Notes: generated from the letters alone by a model not told the origin. DNA of 64,000 bases from an uncultured Dechloromonas sp. (GCF_945957265.1 NZ_CAMFKO010000014.1:1-64000); one strand, 5' to 3'. Numbered from the stretch's first letter, positions 55,965-64,000 are shown. Numbers and translations are program-made.

Positions 55965-55993
55965 ACGATACCGGCGGCGCATCGAAATGTCAA
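55965..55993 (-). promoter_or_regulatory. metX promoter
   Basis: On the minus strand TTGACA (55993-55988) and TATCGT (55970-55965) are separated by 17 bases. The start site would fall near 55958, about 20 bases before the riboswitch, which fits the leader layout. Confidence 0.8.
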
Positions 55994-56074
55994 TGAAACG
56001 AGGCGCTTAAGCCGTTTCGGGTGGGCAAGTTTTGTTAGAATTCCCGGCTCGAACCCTTGGAAAGAATCTGGCCC

Positions 56075-56680
56075 ATGTTGGATCAACGAAGGCATCAGCG
56101 CATTCGCTTTGGTACGCCGCAGACGATCAGTATCGGTTTCGGCGGGCAGGTCGGCGCGGGGGTGATCGAGAATCTCTCGCTGTCGGGATTGATGCTGCGG
56201 ACGCCGATGCCGCTCGAGATTTCCCACAACATCGGCTGCGAGTTCAGCGTCTTCGATTCGCCGGTGATCGACGTTCCGGCCGTCGTCGTCAGCCGCGTCT
56301 GCGACCTGTACGGGGTGCGCTTCCAGCAGGGGCCGATCAGCCAGATCGTGATCGAGGACGCGATCAACGCGGCGCTGGCCAGCGGCAAGGCCTCCATCCT
56401 GTCCGTCCACGAACTGGGCGGGCGCAAGACGATGCGGATTACCGGCGGCTTGTCGGCCGTCCTGCGCAGCGATTTCATGCATGCCCTGACGCGCATGGGC
56501 GTCGATGAAATCGACCTCGAGGGCGTGACCGCGGTGGAGCAGGCGGGCCTGGCGCTGTGCCTGGTCGCCACCAAGCGGCACGGCGCGACGATCGGTACGC
56601 AATCCGCCTGCTTTGCCGAGGCCTGGGCACAAGCGCTGGCGGCGCCGGGCAGTATAGAACGACTGGACATCGACGGGTGA
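56075..56680 (+). CDS. PilZ - STAS domain protein
   Basis: The 201-residue protein has an N-terminal PilZ domain with the c-di-GMP motif: RRHQRIRFG near the start and NLSLSG near 34-39 (the R-x-x-x-R and D/N-x-S-x-x-G pattern), and a C-terminal STAS-like domain (about 110-200: LHELGG-type start, ITGGLSAVLRSDFMHALTRMGVDEIDLEGVTAVEQAGLALCLV). Both would make it a c-di-GMP-responsive partner-binding protein. The stop overlaps the start of the TonB receptor gene, so the two are cotranslated. The ATG at 56075 is preferred over a TTG 18 bases upstream. Confidence 0.82.
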   Translation: MLDQRRHQRIRFGTPQTISIGFGGQVGAGVIENLSLSGLMLRTPMPLEISHNIGCEFSVFDSPVIDVPAVVVSRVCDLYGVRFQQGPISQIVIEDAINAALASGKASILSVHELGGRKTMRITGGLSAVLRSDFMHALTRMGVDEIDLEGVTAVEQAGLALCLVATKRHGATIGTQSACFAEAWAQALAAPGSIERLDIDG

Positions 56681-58749
56681 ACGAAGCCTGGAGGGGCCGG
56701 GCGCTGGCCGCCTGGGCGACTTTGGCCTGGGGCGGCAGCGCCCTGGCCGCGGACGAGGGCGCCTATTTCAGCGATTTTCCGGTGGTCGCCTCGGTCAGCC
56801 GGCTGCCGCAGCGTCTGGCCGACGCGCCGACCGCGGTAACGGTCATCGACCAGGCGATGATCAAGGCCTCCGGGGCGCGCAGCCTGAACGACGTGTTCCG
56901 GCTGGTGCCGGGCTTCCAGACGCATCCGCACAGTACCGAGCCGGCACGGGTCAGCTACCACGGCCTGAGCGACGAGGATTACTCGCCGCGCGTGCAGGTG
57001 CTGATCGACGGCCGTTCGATGTATTCCCCCTTGTTCGGCAGCGGCGTCAATTGGGCGACCCTGCCGGTGGCGCTGGAGGATATCGAGCGCATCGAGGTCG
57101 TGCGCGGGACCAACAGCGTGTCGTATGGCAGCAATGCCTTCCTCGGCGTGATCAACATCATCACCATCGATCCGGCGCTGACGCGGGGATTTTCGGTATC
57201 GGCCAGCCGCGGCAGCCAGAATGTCCGCGATTACGGCCTGCGGGCGGGAGGACGGATCGGCGAGGTGGGGGATTTCCGCTTCACCTATCGCCACCAGAAT
57301 GACGACGCGCTGGCCAACCGGGGGGACTGGATCGACGATTACGCTTCGCGCCTGTTCGATGTCAGGGCCGATCTCGCCATCGACGAAACCAACACCCTGC
57401 AGTTGAATGCCGGGCGTTCCGAGGCAGTGACCGGTGTCGGCCGCCTGAACAGCGGAAAGTTCTTCGGTCAGTCCACCAATCCGATCCGCGGCATGCGCCA
57501 GAGCGATACCTATGCCCAGATCGCCTGGCGCCATGTCGTGTCCTCGAGCGCCGACTTCCAGTTGCGCTACGCCTATGTCGCCGACCGCTCGGACGACGCC
57601 TTCAATATCGTCGTTCCCTTCGTTCCGCCGCAGACGTATCGCATCAACCAGAGCGGCGACGAGGGCACTCGCCATGAGCTGGAATTCCTCCACAGCCTGC
57701 AACTGGCGGGCGTCGGAAGGCTGGCCTGGGGGGCAAGCTGGCGGGAGGACGCCGTGCGCTCCGAATGGACCTTGCCGGGCCAGGGCAGCGTGCATCGGGA
57801 TACGGCCCGGCTGTTCGGCAACTGGGAGGCCAGGCCGGCCGCCTGGCTGACCACCAACCTCGGCCTGGCCGGCGAGAATGATTCGCTGGCCGGTTTTCTC
57901 TGGTCGCCGCGGGCCAGCACCAATTTTCACCTGAGCCCCGAGAATACCGTGCGTATCGGCTATTCGCGAGCCTACCGCACAGGCAGCATCTACGACTATC
58001 GGGCCGACTATCGGCTGCGGGTCCAGAATGCGGGCGTTGTCGTGCTCGACCGCTACCTGTTCGCGGCAGATCGATCCTTGAAGCCCGAGGCGATGGATAC
58101 GTGGGAGATCGGTTATCTGGGCGACTGGCGCTCCTGGCGGGCCAGCCTCGATGTCCGGCTGTTCGATGAAACGATCAGGAATCGCCACTACACCATCGAC
58201 CGCAACGCCAACAGCGATCTGGTCCCGTCGCTGACCACCCCGATTCAGGATGTGCGCATACACGGCGTCGAATACCAGTTCAAATGGCAGCCCTTCGAGC
58301 CGACACGCCTGGTCCTGAACCAGGCTTTCGCGAAGTTGGACGCCGACTATCTGGGATCGGCATTGGCCTATCCCAACGGAACGCTCAGCCAGGCGAACGC
58401 CAACGGCAACATCGAGGCCTTGACCGAGCGTTCCATGCCGCGTCGGGCCACTTCCCTGCTGTGGATGCAGAACCTGCCTCATGGCCTCCAGTTTTCCCTG
58501 GCCGGGTATTGGCAGGACAAGATGAAATGGTCGTCCAACTCGTGGTCGGCCAAATATCGCCGCTTCGATGGGCGGCTGGCCTATCCGTTCCGGATGGGCG
58601 GGGTCAATGCCGAGATCGCCTACGTCGTCCAGTCGATCAACGGCGCGCACGGCGAATACAAGACCTACGACGGATCGGGCAGGGACCCGGACGGCACCGG
58701 GCGGATCGTCGACCGCCGCCAGTGGATCAGCCTGCGCCTCGATTTCTGA
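56677..58749 (+). CDS. TonB-dependent outer-membrane receptor
   Basis: From the GTG at 56677 the protein has 690 residues: a signal peptide (ALAAWATLAWGGSALAADEGA), a plug domain (about 40-165: TAVTVIDQAMIKASGARSLNDVFRLVPGF, VLIDGRSMYSPLFGSG, IERIEVVRGTNSVSYGSNAFLGVINIIT) and a beta-barrel to a C-terminal phenylalanine (LRLDF). It imports an unknown substrate; the plug resembles those of small-molecule or vitamin receptors. No signalling extension is present. It overlaps the PilZ-STAS gene by four bases, which is unusual for a receptor gene. Confidence 0.92.
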   Translation: MNEAWRGRALAAWATLAWGGSALAADEGAYFSDFPVVASVSRLPQRLADAPTAVTVIDQAMIKASGARSLNDVFRLVPGFQTHPHSTEPARVSYHGLSDEDYSPRVQVLIDGRSMYSPLFGSGVNWATLPVALEDIERIEVVRGTNSVSYGSNAFLGVINIITIDPALTRGFSVSASRGSQNVRDYGLRAGGRIGEVGDFRFTYRHQNDDALANRGDWIDDYASRLFDVRADLAIDETNTLQLNAGRSEAVTGVGRLNSGKFFGQSTNPIRGMRQSDTYAQIAWRHVVSSSADFQLRYAYVADRSDDAFNIVVPFVPPQTYRINQSGDEGTRHELEFLHSLQLAGVGRLAWGASWREDAVRSEWTLPGQGSVHRDTARLFGNWEARPAAWLTTNLGLAGENDSLAGFLWSPRASTNFHLSPENTVRIGYSRAYRTGSIYDYRADYRLRVQNAGVVVLDRYLFAADRSLKPEAMDTWEIGYLGDWRSWRASLDVRLFDETIRNRHYTIDRNANSDLVPSLTTPIQDVRIHGVEYQFKWQPFEPTRLVLNQAFAKLDADYLGSALAYPNGTLSQANANGNIEALTERSMPRRATSLLWMQNLPHGLQFSLAGYWQDKMKWSSNSWSAKYRRFDGRLAYPFRMGGVNAEIAYVVQSINGAHGEYKTYDGSGRDPDGTGRIVDRRQWISLRLDF

Positions 58750-58776
58750 GCGGCCGCGGCGGCCGGGACCTCGCCA

Positions 58777-60867
58777 TCACGCGGAGCGCATGACCGCGCC
58801 CTCGAACCAGACGTCGAAGGGCTCGTTGGGGGCGATGGCCTTGCCCTGCGCGTAGTCGATTCCCAGGTCGCGCAACTGTTCCAGCGTTTCCAGATCGTCG
58901 ATGTCTTCGGCGATCGAGCGAATGTGCTGGTCGGCGGTGATTTCCTGCACCGCCCGCAGGAGGGCGGTGGACGCACGGCTGCCGCCCAGGTCGCGGGTCA
59001 GGCTGCGGCTGAGCTTGACGTAGCCGGGGTAGATGCTGCGCAGGTGGCTGAAGGAGGACAGACCGCCGCCGAAATCCTCAAGACCGATCTGGCAGCGCAG
59101 GCTCTTCATCTGGCGGGAGAACTCGATGGCCTGGCTGGTCTGATGGGTCAGGATGTCTTCGGAGAACACGAAGCACAGTCGATCTCCGGACAGGTTGTGG
59201 GTGGTCAGGCTATGCGCGATGTAATCGACGGTTTCGCGGCTGCTGATCGAGCCGCGGGACAGGGGCACCAGGCAGTACAGCGAGCGCTGCTGCAGCCTCG
59301 CCCGCGCCAGGGCGGCGACGGCGCAGTCGATCAGGCGGCGGTCGATGGCCGGGGCCAGATCGTAGCGTTCGGCGGCGTCGATCAGCGCGGCCAGTGTCAC
59401 CGGGGGTTGCCCCGGCTCGTTGAGGCGAGCGGTCAGCGCAACGGTGTGGCCGCCGGTCGAAACCTGCAGCGAACGCAGGGGGATGGCCTCGACCAGCAGG
59501 CGATCCTCGGACAGGGCAATGGCGATCCGGCTGGCCCAGTTGCTGTTTTCCTGGCGCCTGTCCTGCGTCTGGGCAACCTCCTGTTCGCACACACGGTTGC
59601 GGCCGCTTTCCTTGGCGCGATGGCAGGCGGCGTCGCCGGCAGCGAGGATTTCGTTGATGTTCCTGACCTTGCGGGTGACCGTCGTGACGCCGATACTGGC
59701 CCCGATGGCGAAGACCTTGTCCTGCCAGATGAAGCGATAGGCGGAAGCCAGCCCGCAGAGGTCCTCGGCGACCTGGCGCGCCCGGGCGCCCGTGCAGTTG
59801 GCGAGGATGATGCTGAATTCGTCGCCGCCGAGCCGGGCGAGCGTATCGTCCTCGCGCAGGCGGCCCTGGAAGAGCAGGGCAATCTGGCGCAGCAGTTCGT
59901 CGCCGGCGAGATAGCCGCAGGTGTCGTTGACCTGCTTGAAGCGGTCGAGGTCGGCGAAGATGACGGTGAATTCCTCGTCGCCCGCCTGGACGCTGGCCAG
60001 CGCCTTTTCCAGACGATGTTCGAATTCGCGCCGGTTGAGCAGGCCGGTCAAGGCGTCGTGGCGGGCCTGGAAGGCGAGCTGGGCGGTTGCTTCCTCGATA
60101 CGCGCCTGCATCGAGAGGTGGACCTCCTCGATGCGCGAGGCCATCTGGTTGAAGCCGTTTTCGAGGACGCCGAGTTCGCCGCTGGAGGTCGTGGGCACCC
60201 GCGTTTCCAGCTTGCCCGACGACATGCCGGCGACGGCCTGGACCAGGCGCATGACCGGGCGGGCCAGGTTGTCGGCCATGGCGATGGCGAGCGCTGCCAG
60301 CACCAGCATGCCGAAGAGGACGATCATCAGGCCGCGCATGACCAGTTCCCGCTGCTTGTTGGCCAGTTCGCTCTTGTCCAGTTCGACGAAAATGTAGCCG
60401 ATGATCTCCGGGGTCGAGGATTTTTCGGCGTTTGACGGCGGGTCGAAGAACAGGTCGGTATCGGTGGTCGAGCGCTTGACCGGGGCGCCGAAGGCGATCC
60501 AGTGGTCGGTTTCGGCAACCAGCCGGGGTTCGCTCAGCGCATTGCGGAGCTCCTCGGCCGACAGGGATACCCGCCCGCTGACCGCGATGGTCCGGCCTTT
60601 CTGGTTGACCACCACGGCGGCCTTGACCCCCGACTCCTGGACGGTGGCCTGGGCCAGCCCGTGCAGGCTCTCGACCTGCCCGGCAATGATCCCGTATTCG
60701 CTGATCGGCGCCAGGTAGCGGACGGTGGCCAGCCCCTTGAGGCGAAGCTCGCCCTCGAGGGTATGGATGCCGCTCAGGGTGAAATAGGCGACCAGTGCGA
60801 TGGCGATTAGCGCACTGGGGAGCAGGGTCAGGAATAGCAGTCGATGGCGCAGGGTCAGATGGTTCAT
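58777..60867 (-). CDS. HAMP - GGDEF - degenerate EAL membrane protein
   Basis: The 696-residue protein has two membrane helices (about 10-30 and 175-195) flanking a periplasmic sensor part, a HAMP region, a GGDEF domain with an intact GGDEF at residues 347-351 (RLGGDEFSIILANC), and a C-terminal EAL-like domain. In that domain the EAL is EAI (460-462), DDFGTG is EDFGGG, and the KxD motif is VKLSRS, so phosphodiesterase activity is unlikely. It should make c-di-GMP under control of a periplasmic input. It overlaps by four bases the gene of a periplasmic binding protein, probably its ligand sensor. Confidence 0.92.
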   Translation of the reverse strand: MNHLTLRHRLLFLTLLPSALIAIALVAYFTLSGIHTLEGELRLKGLATVRYLAPISEYGIIAGQVESLHGLAQATVQESGVKAAVVVNQKGRTIAVSGRVSLSAEELRNALSEPRLVAETDHWIAFGAPVKRSTTDTDLFFDPPSNAEKSSTPEIIGYIFVELDKSELANKQRELVMRGLMIVLFGMLVLAALAIAMADNLARPVMRLVQAVAGMSSGKLETRVPTTSSGELGVLENGFNQMASRIEEVHLSMQARIEEATAQLAFQARHDALTGLLNRREFEHRLEKALASVQAGDEEFTVIFADLDRFKQVNDTCGYLAGDELLRQIALLFQGRLREDDTLARLGGDEFSIILANCTGARARQVAEDLCGLASAYRFIWQDKVFAIGASIGVTTVTRKVRNINEILAAGDAACHRAKESGRNRVCEQEVAQTQDRRQENSNWASRIAIALSEDRLLVEAIPLRSLQVSTGGHTVALTARLNEPGQPPVTLAALIDAAERYDLAPAIDRRLIDCAVAALARARLQQRSLYCLVPLSRGSISSRETVDYIAHSLTTHNLSGDRLCFVFSEDILTHQTSQAIEFSRQMKSLRCQIGLEDFGGGLSSFSHLRSIYPGYVKLSRSLTRDLGGSRASTALLRAVQEITADQHIRSIAEDIDDLETLEQLRDLGIDYAQGKAIAPNEPFDVWFEGAVMRSA

Positions 60868-61760
60868 CGCGACTCCCTGTCGGCGTTCATGGCGCGTCGG
60901 ATGGCAGCTTCGTCGGGGATTTTCAGGCCGAGTGACTGCGCGACGTTGGAATTGATGGCAATGGCGAACTGCTGCGGTCCGCTCGGCGGCGGAAGGCTGC
61001 TTCCATGGGCGAGGATCATGTCCGCCGTCTGGCGCGCAATCTGCGTCGGCGTGGTGTGCAGGGCGGCCAGCGCGCCGGCGGTGACGAAGGCGGGCGAGTA
61101 GCCGATCACGGGACGCTGCTGGCGGAAGGCGGTAATCAGGATGGCCTTGATGTTGTTGCGCCGATAGATGGTGTTATCCGGTATGGCAACCAGGGCGGCG
61201 GAACGTTCCAGGACCGAATTGAGCGCCGGGAGCAGAGCCCGGTCGGTATCGGCATCTTCGACATCGAGGCTGAGCCCGGCGTTGACGAAGGCCTGCCGGA
61301 ACTGGGGCAGCAGCGCGCGGCTTTCGGTGCTGACCAGCATGCCGAAGCGCTTCTGGTCCGGGAACAGGTGGCGCAGGAAAGCCGCCTGGCGGCTTGCCGG
61401 CTGATCGAGGTAGATCGCGGTGATGCGGCCGGGCCGGCGATTTTCAGCGAGGATGCGGTCGTAGCTTTGACGCGGCAGCAGGGTAGCGATGATCGGCGGG
61501 CTGTCGCCGCGACTCAGCGCCTTGCGCAGGGCGTCGCTGCCGGCGGTCACCACCAGGTCGGCCGGGGGGGGATGGCCGCCGTCGGCCTGGGTCGTCGAAT
61601 GAATGTTCCAGCTGGAGCCGCTCAGGACATCTTCGAGTACGCTGGCGAACTCGCCATAGGCACCGCCGCTCTCGCTGAGAATGAGCGCAATGCTGCCAGC
61701 CCAGGCCGGGGTGGCCAGGGAAAGCAGGAAAAAGAGGAAAAATGACGCCAGCGTGCGCAT
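60864..61760 (-). CDS. Periplasmic substrate-binding protein (ABC_sub_bind family)
   Basis: The 298-residue protein has a signal peptide (MRTLASFFLFFLLSLATPAWAGS) and a two-lobed binding fold with SIALILSESGGAYGEFASVLEDVL, VVTAGSDALRKALSRGDSPPIIATLLPRQSYD, RITAIYLDQPASRQAAFLRHLFPDQKRFGML and RRNNIKAILITAFRQQRPVIGYSPAFVTAGALAALHTT, like the ABC_sub_bind family (PF04392). No permease or ATPase is encoded nearby; the gene overlaps the GGDEF gene (ATGA), so a sensing role is likely. The ATG at 61760 begins the signal peptide; an in-frame start 51 bases upstream is less suitable. Confidence 0.85.
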   Translation of the reverse strand: MRTLASFFLFFLLSLATPAWAGSIALILSESGGAYGEFASVLEDVLSGSSWNIHSTTQADGGHPPPADLVVTAGSDALRKALSRGDSPPIIATLLPRQSYDRILAENRRPGRITAIYLDQPASRQAAFLRHLFPDQKRFGMLVSTESRALLPQFRQAFVNAGLSLDVEDADTDRALLPALNSVLERSAALVAIPDNTIYRRNNIKAILITAFRQQRPVIGYSPAFVTAGALAALHTTPTQIARQTADMILAHGSSLPPPSGPQQFAIAINSNVAQSLGLKIPDEAAIRRAMNADRESR

Positions 61761-61812
61761 TTGCAAAATATCGCATGCCCGGTATGCCAAAGCAATGACG
61801 GATTGGGGCAAA

Positions 61813-62403
61813 TCAGCGACTATTTAACAGTTCGCCAATTTGTTTCGTTATGTCGGTGACGGGCGTCGAGAAGGCGAATTTCTTGATGAACTCGCCATTG
61901 GGGCCGAGCAGGATCATGCCGGCCGAGTGATCGACGGCGTAGCGGCCGGGATCGGCGCCGGGTTCGCGGACCTTGGCGTAGCGGATCTTGAAGTTGTCGG
62001 CGGCGCGGCGAACCAGGGCGGGCGAGCCGGTCAGGCCGAGAATGCGCGGATCGAAAAACTCGGTGTAGGTCTTCAGGACCTGGCCGGTATCGCGTTCCGG
62101 GTCGACGGAGATGAAAATGGCCTGGAAGCGGTCGGCGTTCTTGCCCAACTGTTTCAGGATTTCGGCCATCTCGACCAGGGTGGTCGGGCAGACGTCGGGG
62201 CAATAGGTGTAGCCGAACGAGATGAGTTGGAAGCGGCCGCGAAAGTCTTCGCTGGAAACGCCGCGGCCGTTCGGGTCCTGCAGCAGGTAGCGCGGGTTGA
62301 TGCCGGCGTTTTCCCCGCGCAGCAGTTCCAGGCTGTGGCTGGCCTGGGCGGCGGCCGGGCCGGTGACCAGCAGCGCCAGGCAAAGGATGCCCAGGCGGAT
62401 CAT
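61813..62403 (-). CDS. SCO1/SenC family copper chaperone
   Basis: The 196-residue protein has a signal peptide (MIRLGILCLALLVTGPAAAQA) and a thioredoxin-like fold with copper site CPDVC (SFGYTYCPDVCPTTLVEMAEILKQLG) and the later ligand VDHSAGM, followed by FIKKFAFSTPVTDITKQIGELL. SCO proteins deliver copper to cytochrome oxidase or act in redox signalling. It overlaps the next small gene by four bases. No oxidase subunit gene lies in the window. Confidence 0.93.
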   Translation of the reverse strand: MIRLGILCLALLVTGPAAAQASHSLELLRGENAGINPRYLLQDPNGRGVSSEDFRGRFQLISFGYTYCPDVCPTTLVEMAEILKQLGKNADRFQAIFISVDPERDTGQVLKTYTEFFDPRILGLTGSPALVRRAADNFKIRYAKVREPGADPGRYAVDHSAGMILLGPNGEFIKKFAFSTPVTDITKQIGELLNSR

Positions 62404-62738
62404 TGGGCCTTCGGAAAGGCGGCCTGCAGGCGTTTCTCGCCGGCCGCGATGCGGCTGGCCAGCGTGGCGCCGTCCGGGCACGGGGTCTTGCCCTTGCCTT
62501 GCTCGAGATAGGCGGCATTGGTGGCGTTTTCGAAGGCCTCGCCGATGTCGCGCGTCTTGGGCGCGGCGGTGACGATGGCGTTGCGGGCGCGGCTGACCAG
62601 GGCCGGCTGCTGGCAGGCGAGGGCGATGCCGTTGAGCTGGCCGAGTTCGGCAACGGCGGCCGGGCCTTCGTCGGCGGCATGCGCCGGGATGCACAGGGCG
62701 GCCATGGACAGGAACAGCAGCGGGGCAGCGATCTTCAT
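62400..62738 (-). CDS. Small exported protein upstream of the SCO gene
   Basis: The 112-residue protein (from MKIAAPLLFL) has a signal peptide ending at AHA and a helical mature part with two cysteines (GIALACQQPALVSRARNAIV, GKTPCPDGATLA). Function unknown; the two cysteines could form a disulfide. It overlaps the SCO gene by four bases and so is cotranslated with it, suggesting a link with copper handling or respiration, which is inference. Confidence 0.78.
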   Translation of the reverse strand: MKIAAPLLFLSMAALCIPAHAADEGPAAVAELGQLNGIALACQQPALVSRARNAIVTAAPKTRDIGEAFENATNAAYLEQGKGKTPCPDGATLASRIAAGEKRLQAAFPKAQ

Positions 62739-62795
62739 CGGGTATCTCCTCAAGTCTGGCCGCCGATTATAGGCGCTCAGCCGAGGCCGGCCTTT

Positions 62796-63587
62796 TCACA
62801 GATCAAAAATGTCGAGCAGGGCGGGCAGGCCTTCGCTGATGGCGACCGGGCCGGGGGTCAGGATGACGGCCGACTTGATTTCGTGCATCCGGCCGTCGCG
62901 AACCGCCGGGACGTTTTCCCAACCGGGGCGGGCGGCCACGCGTTCGGGGCGAAAATGCTTGCCGCACCACGATCCGATGATGATGTCCGGGGCCGCGGCG
63001 ATGACCTGTTCCGCTGTCGGCCGGCGATCCTTGGCCAGCGGGGAGCGGGACTGTTCGGCGAAGACGTCCTCGCCGCCGGCGATCTCGATCAGCTCGGAGG
63101 CCCAGCGGATGCCGCTGATCAGCGGTTCGTCCCATTCCTCGAAATAGACGCGCGGCTTGCGCCCGGTCCGCGCCAGGCGCTCGGCGGCGATGCGCCGCGT
63201 CTTCCCGATCTCGGCCTCCAGTTCGGCGACGATGGCCAGCGCCCTGGCCTCGGCGCCGAGCAGGCGGCCGACGGTCTCGATCATCGCCAGGATGTCGTCG
63301 ACGCTGCGCATGTTGAGGGCGTAGACCGGCACGCCGGCCTTGATCAGGTCGCGCGAGATCTCGCTCTGCAGGTCGGAGAAGGTAAGCACCAGGTCGGGCC
63401 GGGTGGCGAGAATCTTCTCGATGTCGCCGCTGGTGAAGGCGAAGACCTTGGGCTTTTCCTTGCGCGCCTCGGGCGGCCGGACGGTGTAGCCGGAGATGCC
63501 GACGATGCGCTCCTGCTCGCCGAGGGCGTAGAGCACCTCGACGGTTTCGGTGGTCAGGCAGACGATGCGTTGGGGCAGGCGGGGCAT
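62796..63587 (-). CDS. Cobalamin-type substrate-binding protein, no signal peptide
   Basis: The 263-residue protein is of the BtuF/periplasmic-binding-protein III type: RIVCLTTETVEVLYALGEQERIVGISGYTVRPPEARKEKPKV, DIEKILATRPDLVLTFSDLQSEISRDLIKAG and the long linking helix (about 95-135), then WASELIEIAGGEDVFAEQSRSPLAKDRRPTAEQVIAAAPDIIIGSWCG. Unlike BtuF it lacks a signal peptide, starting directly with the first strand at MPRLPQRIVC. Either it is cytoplasmic, or the true start and signal lie upstream and were lost. It follows the next gene by 6 bases on the same strand, which is a second binding protein. Confidence 0.85.
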   Translation of the reverse strand: MPRLPQRIVCLTTETVEVLYALGEQERIVGISGYTVRPPEARKEKPKVFAFTSGDIEKILATRPDLVLTFSDLQSEISRDLIKAGVPVYALNMRSVDDILAMIETVGRLLGAEARALAIVAELEAEIGKTRRIAAERLARTGRKPRVYFEEWDEPLISGIRWASELIEIAGGEDVFAEQSRSPLAKDRRPTAEQVIAAAPDIIIGSWCGKHFRPERVAARPGWENVPAVRDGRMHEIKSAVILTPGPVAISEGLPALLDIFDL

Positions 63588-63593
63588 GGTTTT

Positions 63594-64000
63594 TTACTTG
63601 GCGGGACGATGGCTTCTTGCGACATCGAGATGCGCGCAAAGTTTCTCGGCGCCGTCGAGAATGCGCGGCGTATGGCGCTGCATGATGTCGGGGTTGATAT
63701 GGAACAGGTTGTTGCGCTTGACGGCGGTCAGCTTGGTCCATTTGTCCCAGTCGTTCAGCCATTCCGGCTTCGAATCGCCCATGCCGGTGGCGACGATGGC
63801 TTCCGGGTCGGCTTCGAGCACCGCCTCGACGCTGACGGTCGGCGCCATCTTGCCGAGGTGGCCGAAGACGTTTTCCCCGCCGCACAGCCTGATCGCATCG
63901 CTGATGATCTGCGGGCCGCCGACGGTCATCAGCGGGGCTTTCCAGATCTGGTAGAAAACGCGCACCTTGGGCTTGGCCGCATTGGCCTTGCGCAGGCTTT
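63594..64000 (-). CDS. BtuF-like binding protein, C-terminal part (5' end outside window)
   Basis: The frame is open to the right edge of the window. Residues such as VRVFYQIWKAPLMTVGGPQIISDAIRLCGGENVFGHLGKMAPTVSVEAVLEADPEAIVATG are the second lobe of a cobalamin- or siderophore-type periplasmic binding protein, and TAVKRNNLFHINPDIMQRHTPRILDGAEKLCAHLD is its end. The upstream codons (SLRKANAAKPK before it) belong to the linking helix. It is probably the true BtuF of a transporter whose other genes lie outside the window. Confidence 0.85.
   Translation of the reverse strand, partial: SLRKANAAKPKVRVFYQIWKAPLMTVGGPQIISDAIRLCGGENVFGHLGKMAPTVSVEAVLEADPEAIVATGMGDSKPEWLNDWDKWTKLTAVKRNNLFHINPDIMQRHTPRILDGAEKLCAHLDVARSHRPAK

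Noticed and set aside
56095-58650. 851-codon minus-strand frame opposite the TonB receptor
   Set aside because: Antisense shadow with low-complexity composition; the receptor has signal peptide, plug motifs and terminal Phe.

Overview
The window is a G+C-rich, gene-dense stretch of chromosome. The gene set, consisting of a LiuR-type leucine/isovalerate catabolic cluster, class I polyhydroxyalkanoate synthase, UbiTUV, mreBCD-mrdA-rodA-rlpA, metX-metW-ampG and pyrE/xthA, points to a betaproteobacterium of the Rhodocyclales type (Dechloromonas/Azonexus/Azospira-like). This placement is inferred from gene content and order; no rRNA gene is present. I see no tRNA, rRNA or CRISPR array.

Layout. 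1-2078: a visibly AT-richer fragment of a DUF3644-like gene, a BAX-inhibitor-type membrane protein with its terminator, and a gene-poor stretch with three degenerate direct repeats that resemble an insertion-sequence end. 2079-10263: an aldehyde dehydrogenase; a LysR regulator divergent from a bicarbonate transporter/P-II-like pair (sbtA-sbtB); a leftward group with a Lon-substrate-domain protein, ubiX, a Gx-type transporter, a NusG-domain-II protein and rapZ; then an M20 peptidase. 10271-28156: a leftward run of 18 genes that contains the whole liu pathway (liuA, B, C, D, E), thiolase, acyl-CoA ligase, acyl-CoA dehydrogenase, an acetyltransferase/carbonic anhydrase fusion and several small overlapping genes. 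A promoter with a palindromic LiuR-type operator in its spacer sits at its head, and the MerR regulator liuR lies nearby at 29916-30308. 28327-33769: an eight-codon poly-lysine mini-ORF with a terminator, an ABC protein, a metallo-hydrolase, phaC with a strong terminator, and a MoaD-like protein.

33815-41050 and beyond: ubiUVT (oxygen-independent ubiquinone synthesis) behind an FNR-type box placed exactly as in a class II anaerobic promoter; a histidine kinase and a response regulator carrying its own ATPase domain; then the leftward cell-shape operon mreB-mreC-mreD-mrdA-rodA-rlpA. 45594-49342: gatC-gatA-(lipoprotein)-gatB. 49343-54097: pyrE, xthA, a yqjDEK-like membrane set and ampG. 54094-55993: metW and metX behind a promoter, a SAM-II riboswitch and a terminator. 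56075-61760: a PilZ-STAS protein, a TonB-dependent receptor, a GGDEF protein with a degenerate EAL domain, and an orphan periplasmic binding protein, which look like a c-di-GMP sensing module. 61813-64000: a SCO-type copper chaperone, a small periplasmic protein and two cobalamin-type binding proteins, the second cut by the window edge.

Together the genes describe a respiratory, facultatively anaerobic cell that degrades branched-chain acyl compounds, stores carbon as polyhydroxyalkanoate, handles bicarbonate actively, and switches its quinone synthesis with oxygen. The most informative non-coding features are the metX SAM-II riboswitch, the FNR-type ubiU promoter and the LiuR promoter.
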